A DNA stretch of 64,000 bases from positions 40,248,675 to 40,312,674 of the forward strand of contig NC_061812.1 in the NCBI RefSeq assembly GCF_021462225.1, read 5' to 3'. The position numbers were made by a program, and so were the translations under genes. This document shows positions 35,600 through 47,507 of this stretch, piece after piece. The notes beneath the pieces are model-generated. The model searched no databases. It worked only from the letters and a program-made list of their open reading frames with translations, and was not told where the DNA came from. Every line of letters starts with the position of its first letter. Position 1 is the stretch's first letter. Source of the DNA: Girardinichthys multiradiatus (taxonomy: Eukaryota; Chordata; Actinopteri; Cyprinodontiformes; Goodeidae).

Positions 35600-35992
35600 C
35601 ATTACAGTGATATCCAGGCTAAATTTGACTGCAAAGAATACAGTACAAAATTACAGTTTCACAATAAAATTTGTGTATTACTTAGTAAAGCACCCTTTAA
35701 TTATATTTATGTTCTTTTAGAAAAATATTTCAGTAAGTCAAATCTAAAATGAATTCAGGCATAAAGACAGACTAAGGCAGGTGGATAACTTTAGTCTGTT
35801 TTTGATTTGTGAGGAGAGACAGGTGAGTGTGAGTACAGAGGTAAGAAGTATGCTCAAATCTTGTGTTTTGAATGTGCTCATAAAGTGTGAAAAACAAACA
35901 AATCATATAAACTAATTCATGTCATTTCAGTGAGTCATCATGGTTGTGCCCTGAGTCCCCTGTTGCTTCAGACGAGGTCCCTCCCCATGGAT

Positions 35993-35994
<2 letters not shown>

Positions 35995-36023
<29 letters not shown>

Positions 36024-36060
36024 TACACACACACATGCACACGCACACACACACACACAC
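35995..36060. repeat. (AC)n microsatellite
   Basis: About 66 bases of AC repeats with a few interruptions (ACATAC, ATGCAC, ACGCAC). Confidence 0.95.
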
Positions 36061-36400
36061 TTACAGTCGCATACAGAGTATGTGTTGATCATTATCCCTA
36101 ACATTGAAAAACAGATAAATTGAGATTTAGACTCTCTTTATGCAATAATTGGTTTTCTCTGGAGGCCAAACATGTTGTTGCTGTCTGTATAATTACATTA
36201 TATATTTTTGATCTCAACCTTATCAGGAGTGTGTAAACAACAAAAGATCACTGGGGTTCCCAATTGATGGCCAGAAGATTTGAGAACCATGTCCTCTTAG
36301 AAATGTACAATTAAAAGAAAAATAAACAGCTCTCAATTAGCAATGAAAATTTGTTCAATTGAGAATAACATGCAAGCTCGGAAAGAGCTATAATACAGTT

Positions 36401-36450
36401 AAATTATTATTATTATTACTATTACTCATATTACTACTATTATTATTACT
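36401..36450. repeat. (ATT)n imperfect microsatellite
   Basis: ATT units interrupted by ACT and CAT triplets. Confidence 0.85.
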
Positions 36451-39400
36451 GACATTCGGCACTCTGGAACATGTTTTATTCTATCTTCTATGAATCTCAT
36501 ATACAAGTTTTAAAAATGGAGATGCAAGAAATCTGCAGGTAAACAGAATTTATCAGCTCTCACCTGTTGTAAACTCAAAAATTCATTCTATTATGACTCA
36601 ACATAACAAGCTTTCTCAGGCTGCACTAATACCAACAGTTCTTAGGGTAGATGTTGTTACTGAGTTAGGTGTTTTCAGTAAAATTAAGATGTTTAACGAA
36701 GAGGTTTGGAACCTCAGGAAACCTACTCTGACAAAGATTTTAGCAAAGCCTTCATCATGACATAAAATTTTTGTTAACTTTTCCATGGATTGTGTAAATA
36801 TGTATGCCATGACTAATGTTATTTTTCTATTTTAGAGTAACCTTTTACTACTAATGGTTTTTTGTTGTTTTGTTTTTTCATTGAAGGATTCCATACCAGC
36901 AGGCCTTACAAAGAATGCAGCTTCAACTAAAAAGATAGATTTATTTAGTTTTCTGGAACTCCATAATTAGCACCTGAGGGCATCACAATAGGGGACTCAG
37001 AGATGCTAATGCTGTCAGAGAGAAGAGTCAGGAACGATCAAGCGTGATCAACTTATAATTTCAGTGTTTTTCATATTACCTTTTGTTTCTATTTACCGTT
37101 TAATCTTTGAAGTTTCAGGAAGCTTTGTTCACTTTGCTTTAATGAACAGATTGAAACTCAGTGTATCCAGCAACATTGCTTTTTGTAGTGTTTACAGTTC
37201 AGTTGCGAAGTTGAAGTAGGGAAACCACCAAGACACTCAAAGCCAGGACCAGAACACACACCACTGGTCAGCATGACGATGGCCTTCCTGACTGAACAAC
37301 AGCTGTATGCCAACACATTTCCAAAGTGCACTTACAGAAGTCCAAAATAAGTTCCCAGAGACAAGTGACCTCACGGTCTGATTTTGGATGGAACTTAGGA
37401 GCCCTCTTATCCCATAAATGTCTTCAGTAATGTGACGGTTCAAAGGTGGCCAGAGCCACTTCTTAACGACCACAAACAGTTTCAGCCAAAAACATCTTTA
37501 ATTGTACTGGATCCTTAAACTATTGGTGCTACCTCAAAGCTCCACACTGCTTCCACTTCTGTTCCAGAAAGTAAAACCTCTGTGTGGCCTTGTTTGTGTT
37601 CAAAAAATGCATTTCAATTTCCTGAATTAATGTTTTCTTTCCAACACGTATGCTAGAGTATCAAAGAAAATGTGTCTTTATTTACAGGACAGCTCTGTAT
37701 TTACAAACAGCAAGCCTTCTTAGTTGCCATTACCCTTTTACCCAACACAGAATAGGTTTCTTTCCAACAAACATTTCATCTCTGTCTCCACCTGTTTTTT
37801 TCTCCTATGTACTAGAGGTCTGAGGGGAATCCTTTGCTGTTAGTCACAAAGTCGTACACAGGAAATGAACAGCTGTTTGTAGGGAAGAGAGAACCAAGAA
37901 AAGTTGGAAGTAGAACAAAGGATTGAAACAAGGGAGAAACAACCAGGTCAGACTGGCAAATGTTAGCCCCCTTCTCAGCAGCTGACGTGATCTGCATCGG
38001 AATCAGACTCAGCACAGCATGGTGGTTGCTTTTGTGGCTTTCTCAAACGGGGCCGCCAGAAGAAAGAATGAGCCTCTAAAGCCTCAAGGTCAGATATAAG
38101 ATTTAGATGGGGAACAATAAATATGTTGGAATTGACAGCCTTGTGCCTGGCCTGGACAACCATTCAATTACAGGCTGACAGTGCACTTGCTCAGGGCTAG
38201 ATCTGAGGGGCTGATTGAGTTTGAGTTGTTCCTGCTTGTGGGATTAGGAAACATGACAGGCTTTTTATAAGGTGTAATTAACACTCTGATTTTAATGGGG
38301 ACATGACAGATATTAAATTGTTTTCAGATGTTAGTGTCATGGGCTGACTGTTGGGGATGCTCTCTGTGTTTGTGTGGGTGTGTGTGTCTGGTATTATTAT
38401 TCTTAGGATTCATATAAATCCATCATCTGTCAATAATTTATGTTTATTTACAACACAGATGACACCTTTTAAAATCTTTGATAAATGGTTTATAACTAGA
38501 AGGCTATTTGACACTAACTTTAAAACCCAAGACTGATTGTTTTCTTTTACTCTGCAAATCATAAAACCAATTCCCCATGAATGAAGAACAACAGTGCCAA
38601 ACGCAGAAAAACACATAGCTGGTTTGTAAGATATGGAGCAGTTCTGAGAAATCAACAAGTATGGTGGATTGAAAGCTGTTGAAACTTTTTTAGCCAACCC
38701 TTTCTCAGCCTTAATGATGTCTCTAGGTACCCAAATTTTTGTGTTCGCATTCAGCTGAACAGCTTGCAACAGAGTGCAGCCATATGTCCCGAATGAAAAA
38801 GCAAGTGCAACAAAACAAATTTTCAAGGAAGTACTAAAAACGGAGTCGGCTTTCTTGGCAGGGAAGTTGGGAAAAGGAATTCTAATGAGCAGTGATTCTA
38901 AAAATTAATGCGGCAAAACCATTAAAATCCAAACACTCCTCTGGGACCCTAAGATGCGTACCTTTTGCAGTGGCTTTGTCCCAGTGATTCACTGACAATG
39001 CATGGTATAGTATTGGACATGCTATAATTGTCACGTTGGGCCCGATCCTCGCATCTATCAATCACGTCGTTGTCTTCACTCTGAAACATGAACCCTTGCC
39101 TTTCCTCTCCTAATGTATTTCCTCATCAGACCTGAAAACAGCAGTTTCGTGCAATCATCCATAACACATACCCTTCTTGTCCCATCTCTTTGAGCACCAG
39201 CTATAGCCATCTCTCTGTCTCTCTGTGCCATAAATATTGGCAAATCTAGTGTAGAATAGCCAGTTAAAACAAACAATTAGAGAACACATTTCCCAGAGGG
39301 ACTACCTGTCATAGGTATTTATACCTTGCAAACAGATCTTGATTTTTCAGGAAGAGTCCTTAGGGAATACTGATGAACAAAAAGCATATGTGATTGTCAT

Positions 39401-41954
39401 ATGTATCACCATGAAATGAACAGAACTTGTTAGGCAGTAAGGCTTGTGAGTATGGTCAGAATTAATCTGTCTGCATTGCCTTTACTGCTATTCAGTAACA
39501 TGAGATTGTTTTTGGTAGCCCTCGCTGATTGACTGGTGGTATAGTTTCTCGGGTCTCTAAATCTCATGTTAGCTCCAGAAACATGTAAGATACATAATAG
39601 ACACCTTAACTGTCTACTATGCTTTCGATAGTTATGGGTTATGATCCCTTTATTTGAAAAAAAGACAAATATGCAGTGGGGAGATTATTCCATTATTTCT
39701 CTGTTTTTGCAAATCTGCCCTGAAACAGTGAGGATAATCAAACCCAATCTTAAAATTTGCTGATGTTGTCAGGATGGGGCACATAAACAGAAATAAAAAA
39801 ATAAGCCATTTCAGGTCAAACATTTCTCGTTCACAAAAACAGATTGGTATGCAACCAACAGCATGATGAAGTTAATACTTTCCACCACATGTTTACATTA
39901 ATCCCAGTTGCTCTAAAGTACCTTAACTTCATATCAGGATTTTCTTTCTCAAATTAAAAAATCTTACAGTCCAGCCGAAATTTCATTCTAGAGATGCATC
40001 TGATCCCAAATATTTCATTTCATATATTAGTTTTATTTTATAGGGACAAGTGCTCTCTATGATCAGATACTGAAGAATACAACATTTCTAGGCTAAGCTA
40101 ATTTGCAGTGTCAGTCTCTAGTTGAGTTTCTAATCACAAAAACCAAACAATGTAATAAAAGGCTGAAAATAGAAATACAAAACAATAAAAACAAAATGTA
40201 AACCTATCAGAATGATTTAAAAAAGGAGCCATTATTTGAGGCTGCAAAGCTTGTCTACTTTTATAAAACTCCTATAGTTTTTTTCTATTGGTTCCCTGAC
40301 TAAAGTCCTGATACCCTGTTTATGTCATAGTGTTAGCCAGCCAGCCAGTGGTCAAAATGCGCTCGGTCTATTTTCTTGCACCCAAAAAAGCAAAACTAGT
40401 ATTGCAGGCCATGCAAAATATTACAACACAATATCTAACAAGACCAAGATATGAATATTTTTTAGTAAGCACAGTGAAAATACAGCGGGTGGCTAAACAT
40501 TAGTCAATAACAATGCCAAAGAAAGCATCCCTTTTGGTGCAAAACTAAAAAGTTATTTCACTGCTTTTTAATGAGTCTGAAGTGCATTTAAAAAATATAG
40601 ATTACCAAACCTAAACTGGATAATTATATTATGAATTGTTTAAAACACAGTTTTGAGATTTTTCAAATCTCAATTTTATTTGTCAAAACACAAAATGGAG
40701 CATTTTCATTTTTTTAAATTAGGACCTCCTTAGAATAAGATAACCATAAAAACTAATATAAATGGATTAAATTGGATCAATTTTGTACTGTTTGCAAATT
40801 CTTTAAAATAGTTTTAAATTTTTGAAACCTTAACTTGCGTGAAAGACAACACAAACATGTGGATTCTTTGTTTATTGCTGAATGCTTTTTCTTGTGAGTT
40901 GAATGAATTATTGTGTGAGTTTTGAATGTATTATCACACCCTTATTGCTAAGTGAGATAAAAGGGACACCATCATACTACTAATGTAGAAGGTGTAAAGC
41001 TGATTAAATGTAAGGTATTATTTTAACGCACTTTAAAGCTAACGAGTTTTCAAGCATAAACATGGAATTGATTTTAATGAGGTATCTAACTGACACTCAG
41101 TAACAGCAACAGCTCAAATGACTCAGATCGGTATTGGGGGCAAAAACATTCTGAATAGTACATTCATAGCTCACACAAACACTCACATAGACAATCTCAG
41201 ACATAACACAGTTGGTGATTTAAGGTCCAGTTTAATCACACAATCACAAATAACCTTATCTGCATCTTTGTGCTGCAACAGATTAACTTCCAGACTGATC
41301 CACTGAAATTTGAGGAGGGGGGCATCCTGCAGGAGCACCCATATGAGCTCTCTCCCTCTACCTCCACTGAGTTGCATCCATTTTCTCTCTGGCGGGCTCA
41401 AGCCGATGGGGCTGCATCTTGTCAAAAACAATTACATCGTTCAGTCTCCGGAAGGGCCTCCTCTTAATTTGAACTGATAAGCATCTCCTTGCATATTAGC
41501 AGCAAGGCCCAGCGGTCATCCTGGTCCTGCAGATAATGGAGTGGACTGGCAAACAGCATTTGTCAGGGGCAGCCACTTACCTGAGTCGTGTGCGACATGT
41601 CGAGCAATGCTAATAATAGCTACTCAGGCAGACTAGCAGTTAGCGGGCCGCGAAGGCCCAGTCCCTCGGCTGGCCAATCGATACTCATTTACTCTCACTT
41701 TCCTTTCAGTTCAACAGAGAAAAAGATGTATTACTGAACCTCCTTTGAGTTGCTAGTAGGCTAGATAGTGAAAAAACACTTTTTAATACCCTTTGCTACT
41801 TCAAGAGGCACCACCGTTATCGCTGAGACGCATCTCTGAAGCCTGAACATTGACCTGAATTATACATTTCTGCTAATCAACTTATGTAAATCATTTTGGG
41901 GAACAAATTAAGTAAAACTTGCAAGAAAATGTGATAAATGCAATTATTATAGAA

Positions 41955-42462
41955 GGCTGAGTACAACCCCAAGAACACCATCCTAACCGTGAAGCATGGA
42001 GGTGGAAACATCTTTCTTTGGGGATGCTTCTCTGCAAAGGGGACAGGACAACTGCTCCATATTGAGGGGAGGTTGATGGGGCCATGTATTGGGAGATCTT
42101 TGTCAACAACCTCCTTCCCTCTGTAAGGGCATTGAAGATGGAGGAGTGGTCCAAAATTCTTGCTGCAGTGTGTGCAAACTTTGTTAAAAACTACAGTAAA
42201 CACTGATATCTGTAATTGCAAACAAAGGTTTCTGTACCAAATATTAAGTTTTGTTTTTCTGATGTATCAAATACCTATGTCATGCAATAAAATGCAAATT
42301 ACTTATTTAAAAAGCACACAATGGGATTTTCTAGATTTTTGTTTTAGATTCCATCACTCACAGTTAAAGAGTACCTGTGATAAAAATTAAAGACTTCTAC
42401 ATGCTTTGCAAGTGGGAAAACCTGCAAAATTGGCAGTGTATCAAATATTTGTTCTCCTCAAC
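41955..42462 (+). pseudogene. Deleted Tc1-like transposon with transposase remnants
   Basis: From 41958 the plus strand encodes [36 protein letters not shown] and, after a jump near 42135, the extreme C-terminus as EEWSKILAAVCANFVKNY. The region with the second and third catalytic acidic residues is deleted. The right inverted repeat follows, with inner GTATCAAATACC-type and outer GTGTATCAAATATTTGTTCT direct repeats, ending near 42460. The left half is missing. It resembles, but is a different subfamily from, the 44673 element. Confidence 0.75.
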
Positions 42463-43623
42463 AAAAGTCTAGAGGAAAGCGTAGAATGATAGATTTATCT
42501 TCAACTGGTCCACTCATGCAGCACACAACCAATAACTGCATTTCAACTGGCCTGAGTGGCACGCCATTTCCTCGGGCCTGAATATTGGCATAAACCCAGC
42601 ACACTTGGATCATTAAATCAATCATTAAAGGCAGACTAAATGACATAATTTGATATACAGCATCACCATAACAGACTCAGCAGATAGGTAAGTCATCCAA
42701 ATATGATTACTCATGGAACAATGACTTCAGGGTGGCGGAAATCATTAAGGGAACACACTGGCTCTCTTCATGCAGAAACACACTGACATTTACAAGAAGA
42801 CTCAGAGCACCTTCAACTCATTTATGTTTACTGTGCATTTGTATGATGTGGAACATTGTTGTGAACAAACAGTCTGCACTGCTCTGTGGAATGATCTACA
42901 GGCCTCTTCCACACTTCAGCATCACCTGACAAAAGTTCAAATATTTTCAACATGCATGATGTAAATGACAAACCAAAGCCACTTCAAAGAAGATAAAGGT
43001 GTTGACTGCCAACAAGTTGACAGGTGTCGTTTTAAATTAAATGTGTTATATATTACTGCTCTACTGGAGGGGGAAAAATGAAACTAGATTTAGACTGTGA
43101 GAGATTCTCATGGTATGATAACATTGAGTAAATATACTATAATGCTAATGTAATTTTACAGATTTTAGGATTTAATTTATTTCAAACAGAAATTATACAA
43201 ACTGCAGCCAATGTATTGCATGTTGATTACCACATTGACAGTATTTCTTTATTATAAGTAAGATTTTGCTACATAGCCTTAATCTGACATTTTGAATGAA
43301 CACCTGGTAAATTTAGCAGCACTTTTTAAGCATTCATTGTACAGAATATATATTTTTCTTATCCCTCTCTTTATAAAGAAACACATGCATAACATGTTTC
43401 ACTAAGTGTAACAGTAAAAGCTGTTTAGTTAGGCTTTGGTTACTGCTTGGGTTTTAAGCCTGCAGTCCACTGCTTAAAAAAACATTCTGCTCATAAAATT
43501 ACAAGGCAACAGGTGGAAGAATAAACAGTAGCAGAGCTGACTATATAATGTATGGGAACCTGTGATCTTTGAAGATGAAGGAAATGTAACATCTGCTTTC
43601 CTTAATGTGTGCTACAAATACAC
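42463..43623. other. Intergenic, nothing recognised
   Basis: AT-rich DNA between the Tc1 relic and the hAT-like end. No exon or repeat end is visible. Frames below 66 codons only. Confidence 0.45.
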
Positions 43624-43648
43624 AGGGGTGAAAGTGAGCCGGTACGGT

Positions 43649-43696
43649 CCGGTACTGCGTACCACTAAAAGATTCTGTGCTGGTACGCAGTACCGG
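43649..43696. repeat. hAT subterminal hairpin
   Basis: CCGGTACTGCGTACC (43649-43663), an 18-base loop, then GGTACGCAGTACCGG (43682-43696), perfect arms. Repeated GGTAC words also occur just outside. Such subterminal repeats are typical transposase-binding regions of hAT elements. Confidence 0.75.
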
Positions 43697-44532
43697 GAAA
43701 AGGGAAGAATGGCTGTCTGCTATGAAGCCGTCATCCAGAACTAGTTACAGCTGCAAAAATTCACGAGCGCACAAAGAACATCAGATCCGCTACCAAAAGC
43801 CAGTCTAAAACATAAATATAGCTTTTTTCCCCTCATTCCAAATAGTTTCTGAACTGTTCTGCTATGCTGGAGCCTCAATGCTCTTGCTTTGCTTCTCTCC
43901 CCTCGGAGCTCAAGGCTTTTGTGAACGGCCAGCCTTTAAAACGAGCACCGCTACATTTAATGTCTGTCTGCTCGCCGCCAAATACCCCATTTAAAAGCAA
44001 AGGGAGAGTAACTAGTTGTGTTTCATGTTAATTTGCTGAATTACAACAACACAGTACAGCTCGAAAACACCGCTTATGACCAGAGATTTCACATACACTA
44101 CTCGAGAGCACATGTGCGCTTACATCCAAAACAGAGCGGTGGCCAAGGAGATCGGTGCGTTCGATTTAATGGACTGGGAGATTTTATACAGGTGGTGCAC
44201 AGACATAAAAAACTGCCGCTTGCATTAGGACAGGACGAACAATAAATCACTTTTTCTTTGTTCAAATGAAAGACGGAAAGTGAAGATGAAAAGTTATGCA
44301 TCAGAAAATGGTTTATCATTGTTTCATACATGGCAGTTCTTTAACAATTGAAATATATTTATATATATATATACATTCTACATTGTCAAGTGATTCTAAT
44401 TTCTGCGTTATACAGACAGCCTACAGTAAAGTAAAGTATTGATACATTATAATAAGTTTGACTGTGGATTTTTCTGAGAGAGAGAGAGAGATCTTGAGGG
44501 GGCCAAAGATGAGAGTAACAATTAACACACAC

Positions 44533-44632
44533 ACAGGTGTATTTGCAGGGGTGAAAGTAGTTTTAAATTCTTGCCAGCACTTAGGGGTGGAGCTAGAGAG
44601 GCGGCTGGGGAGGCACTGGGGGCATATATGCA

Positions 44633-44670
<38 letters not shown>
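44533..44670. repeat. Left arm of a long inverted repeat
   Basis: ACAGGTGTATTTGCAGGGG, TTTTAAATTCTTGCC, then AGGCACTGGGGGCATATATG mirror the right arm at 47508-47616, with a few mismatches over about 110 bp. The match extends about 13 bp beyond the CAGGGG terminus into what should be flanking DNA. The arm therefore looks like an inverted duplication of the hAT right end together with its flank. Confidence 0.8.

Positions 44671-44672
<2 letters not shown>
44635..44672. repeat. (TA)n microsatellite
   Basis: About 38 bases of TA repeat, ending in the TA where the Tc1 element was inserted. Palindromic TA-rich DNA is a favoured Tc1 target. Confidence 0.95.
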
Positions 44673-44675
<3 letters not shown>

Positions 44676-45913
44676 TGAGGAAAATAAGTATTCAATAACC
44701 CTGCAACTTTGCAAGTTCTCCCACTGAAGAATCATGGAGGGGTCTGAAATTTTCATCTTAGGTGCATGTCCACTGTTAGAGACATAATCTAAAAAAAAAT
44801 CTGGAAATCACAATGTATGATTTTTTAATAATTTATTTGTGTGTTACTGCGGCAAATAAGTATTTGAACACCTGTGAAAATCGATGTTAATATTTGGTAC
44901 AGTAGCCTTTGTTTGCAATTACAGAGGTCAAACGTTTCCTGTAGTTTTTCACCAGGTTTGCACAAACTGCAGCAGGGATTTTGGCCCATTCTTCCATACA
45001 GATCTTCTCCAGATCAGCCAGGTTTCAGGGCTGTCGCTGAGAAACACGGAGTTTGAACTCCCTCCTAAGATTTTCTATTGGGGTTAGGTCTGGAGACTGG
45101 CTAGGCCACTCCAGAACCTTGATATGCTTCTTACGGAGCCCCTCCTGTATTTTGGTCTCATCTGACCACAGACTCCCATGACTCCTCTGGATCATCCAAA
45201 TGATCATAGGCAAACCTAAGACGGTCATGGACTTGTGCTGATTTAAGCAGGCAACCTTCCGTGCCATGCATGACTTTAAACTATGACGTCTTAGTGTATT
45301 ACCCACAGTAACCTTGGAAACAGTGGTTCCAGCTCTCTTCAGGTCATTGACCAGCTCCTCCCGTGTGGTTCTGGGCTGATTCCTCACCTTTCTTAGGATC
45401 ATTGATGCGCCACGAGGTGAGATCTTGCCTGGAGCTTCAGTCCAAGGGAGATTGACATTCATGTTTAGCTTCTTCCATGTTCTAATAATTGCTCCAACAG
45501 TTGATCTTTTTTCACCAAACCGCTTGGTAATAGTTCCGTAGCCCTTTCCAACCTTGTGGAGGTCTACAATTTTGTCTCTGGTGTCTTTGGACAGCTCTTT
45601 GGTCTTAGCCATGTTAATAGAGTCTTACTGATTGTGTGGGGTGGACAGGTGTCTTTATGCAGCTAATGACCTCAAACAGGTGCTTCTAATTTAGAATAAT
45701 AAGTGGAGTGGAGGTGGACTTTTTAGAGGCGGACTAACAGGTCTTTGAGGGCCAGAATGTTTCCTGATTGGCAGGTGTTCAGGTGTTTGAAGCAGTAACA
45801 CACAAATAAATTATTAAAACATCATATATTGTGATTTCTGGATTTTTTTTTTAGATTATCTCTCTCACAGTGGACATGCACCTAAGATGAAAATTTCAGA
45901 CCCCTCCATGATT
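44673..45913 (-). mobile_element. Tc1-like element A, right end lost
   Basis: It begins CAGTGAGGAAAATAAGTATT after TA. An inner direct repeat GGCAAATAAGTATTTGAACA lies at 44852, giving an IR/DR arrangement. The mirror end on the right is recognisable (GGACATGCACCTAAGATG then TTCAGACCCCTCCATGATT) but stops about 40 bp short of its terminus, where element B begins. It contains a defective transposase on the minus strand. Confidence 0.85.
44887..45612 (-). pseudogene. Tc1-like transposase, catalytic core deleted
   Basis: A DDE recombinase of the Tc1/mariner superfamily that would cut and join at TA. The start is MAKTKELSKDTRDKIVDLHK, giving two N-terminal helix-turn-helix regions (about residues 1-110) with a GRPR-like linker altered to TEAPGKISPRG. 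The first catalytic Asp is in WSDETKI, but the sequence then jumps in frame to KKHIKVLEWPSQSPDLTPIE, removing the second Asp and about 100 residues. A TGA at 45025-45027, probably from CGA, ends the open frame at 195 codons. The correct C-terminus (to CTKY) remains readable to 44887. The enzyme cannot be active. Confidence 0.88.
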
Positions 45914-47505
45914 GGTCAACCTCTTGCCACATTTCAGGCTTCAAACATAAAGATATAAAATTCTAATTTTTTGTGAAGAATCAACAAGTGGGACACAATC
46001 GTGAAGTGGAATGAAATTTATTGGATGTGTCAAACCTTTTTAACAAATAAAAAAATGAAAAGTGGGGCATGCAAAATTATTCGGCCCCTTTACTTTCAGT
46101 GCAGCAAACTCACTCCAGATCTTCAGTGAGGATCTCTGAATGATCCAATGTTGTCCCAAATGACTGATGATGATAAATAGAATCCACCTGTGTGTAATCA
46201 AGTCTCCGTATAAATGCACCTGCTCTGTGATAGTCTCAGGGTTCTGTTCAAAGCGCAGAGAGCATCATGAAGACCAAGGAACACACCAGGCAGGTCCGAG
46301 ATACTGTTGTGGAGAAGTTTGAAGCCGGATTTGGATACAAAAAGATTTCCCAAGCTTTAAACATCCCAAGGAGCACTGTGCAAGCAATTATATTGAAATG
46401 GAAGGAGTATCAGACCACTGCAAATCTACCAAGACCCGGCCGTCCCTCTAAACTTTCATCTCAAACAAGGAGAAGACTGATCAGAGATGCAGCAGAGAGG
46501 CCCATGATCACTCTGGATGAACTGCAGAGATCTACAGCTGAGGTGGGAGAGTCTGTCCATAGGACAACAATCAGTCATACACTGCACAAATCTGGCCTTT
46601 ATGGAAGAGTGGCAAGAAGAAAGCCATTTCTCAAAGATATCCATAAAAGGTCTCGTTTAAAGTTTGCCACAAGCCACCTGGGAGACACACCAAACATGTG
46701 GAAGAAGGTGCTCTGGTCAGATGAAACCAAAATCAAACTGTTTGGCCACAATGCAAAACAATATGTTTGGCATAAAAGCAACACAGCTCATCGCCCTGAA
46801 CACACCATCCCCACTGTTAAACATGGTGGTGGCAGCATCATGGTTTGGACCTGTTTTTCGCCAGCAGGGACAGGGAAGATGGTCAGAATGGATGGGAAGA
46901 TGGATGGGGCCAAATACAGGACCATTCTGGAAGAAAACCTGTTGGAGTCTGCAAGAGACCTGAGACCGGGACGGAGATTTATCTTCCAACAAGACAATGA
47001 TCCAAAACATAAAGCCAAATCTGCAATGGAATGGTTCACAAATAAACGTATCCAGGTGTTGGAATGGCCAAGTCAAAGTCCAGACCTGAATCCAATCGAG
47101 AATTTGTGGAAAGAACTGAAGACTGCTGTTCATAAACGCTCTTCATCCAACCTGACTGAGCTTGAGCTGTTTTGCAAGGAAGAATGGGCAAGAATTTCAG
47201 TCTCTCGATGTGCAAAACTGATAGAGACATACCCCAAGTGAATTGCAGCTGTAATTGCAGCAAAGGGTGGCGCTACAAAGTATTAACACAAGGGGGCCGA
47301 ATAATATTGCACGCCCCACTTTTCAGTTTTTTATTTGTTAAAAAAGTTTGACACATCCAATAAATTTCATTCCACTTCACGATTGTGTCCCACTTATTGT
47401 TGATTCTTCACAAAAAATTTGAATTGTATATCTTTATGTTTGAAGCCTGAAATGTGGCAAGAGGTTGAAAAGTTCAAAGGGGCCGAATACTTTCGCAAGG
47501 CACTG
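45914..47505 (+). mobile_element. Tc1-like element B, left terminus lost
   Basis: The right end, read outward, is CAGTGCCTTGCGAAAGTATT then CGGCCCC, ending at 47505 before TA. An inner direct repeat ATTATTCGGCCCC lies on each side (46078 and 47299). The left arm starts only at TCAACCTCTTGCCACATTTC, so about 38 terminal bases, including the outer transposase-binding repeat, are gone at the junction with element A. The transposase is nearly intact. Without the outer left repeat the copy is probably immobile. Confidence 0.88.
46267..47241 (+). CDS. Tc1-like transposase, nearly intact (324 codons)
   Basis: A DDE transposase that would excise and insert the element at TA sites in the nucleus. The start MKTKEHTRQVRDTVVEKFEA is the usual one for this fish family. 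Two helix-turn-helix regions (about 1-55 and 65-120) flank the GRPR-like motif PRPGRPSKL (55-63). The catalytic triad is present: Asp152 (WSDETK), Asp243 (FQQDNDPKH) and Glu278 (NPIENLW), with 34 residues between the last two (DD34E). The only clear lesion is a TGA at 47239-47241, probably CGA to TGA at a CpG. It removes 15 residues, including the family C-terminus, which is still readable to TAA at 47284-47286. Binding and catalytic parts are open, so activity is uncertain rather than excluded. Confidence 0.88.
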   Translation: MKTKEHTRQVRDTVVEKFEAGFGYKKISQALNIPRSTVQAIILKWKEYQTTANLPRPGRPSKLSSQTRRRLIRDAAERPMITLDELQRSTAEVGESVHRTTISHTLHKSGLYGRVARRKPFLKDIHKRSRLKFATSHLGDTPNMWKKVLWSDETKIKLFGHNAKQYVWHKSNTAHRPEHTIPTVKHGGGSIMVWTCFSPAGTGKMVRMDGKMDGAKYRTILEENLLESARDLRPGRRFIFQQDNDPKHKAKSAMEWFTNKRIQVLEWPSQSPDLNPIENLWKELKTAVHKRSSSNLTELELFCKEEWARISVSRCAKLIETYPK

Positions 47506-47507
47506 TA

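Larger units (their letters stand above)
35606..41880. other. Long intergenic stretch with microsatellites; 41100-41750 may be conserved non-coding
   Basis: Simple repeats are listed separately. Elsewhere the DNA is AT-rich and without element ends. The 138-codon minus frame at 38410-38826 starts with a hydrophobic segment but lacks any recognisable domain. The interval 41100-41750 differs in having balanced composition, no repeat phrases and many short TAAT/ATTA and CAGCA-type words, which is why I flag it as a possible regulatory element. Confidence 0.35.

Noticed and set aside
35922..36104. Frame encoding alternating Cys-Val
   Set aside because: A translation of the (AC)n microsatellite.
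38410..38826. 138-codon minus-strand frame beginning with a hydrophobic, signal-peptide-like segment
   Set aside because: No recognisable domain, no cleavage context followed by a plausible mature protein, and no neighbouring exon or promoter. A frame of this length is expected by chance in 64 kb.
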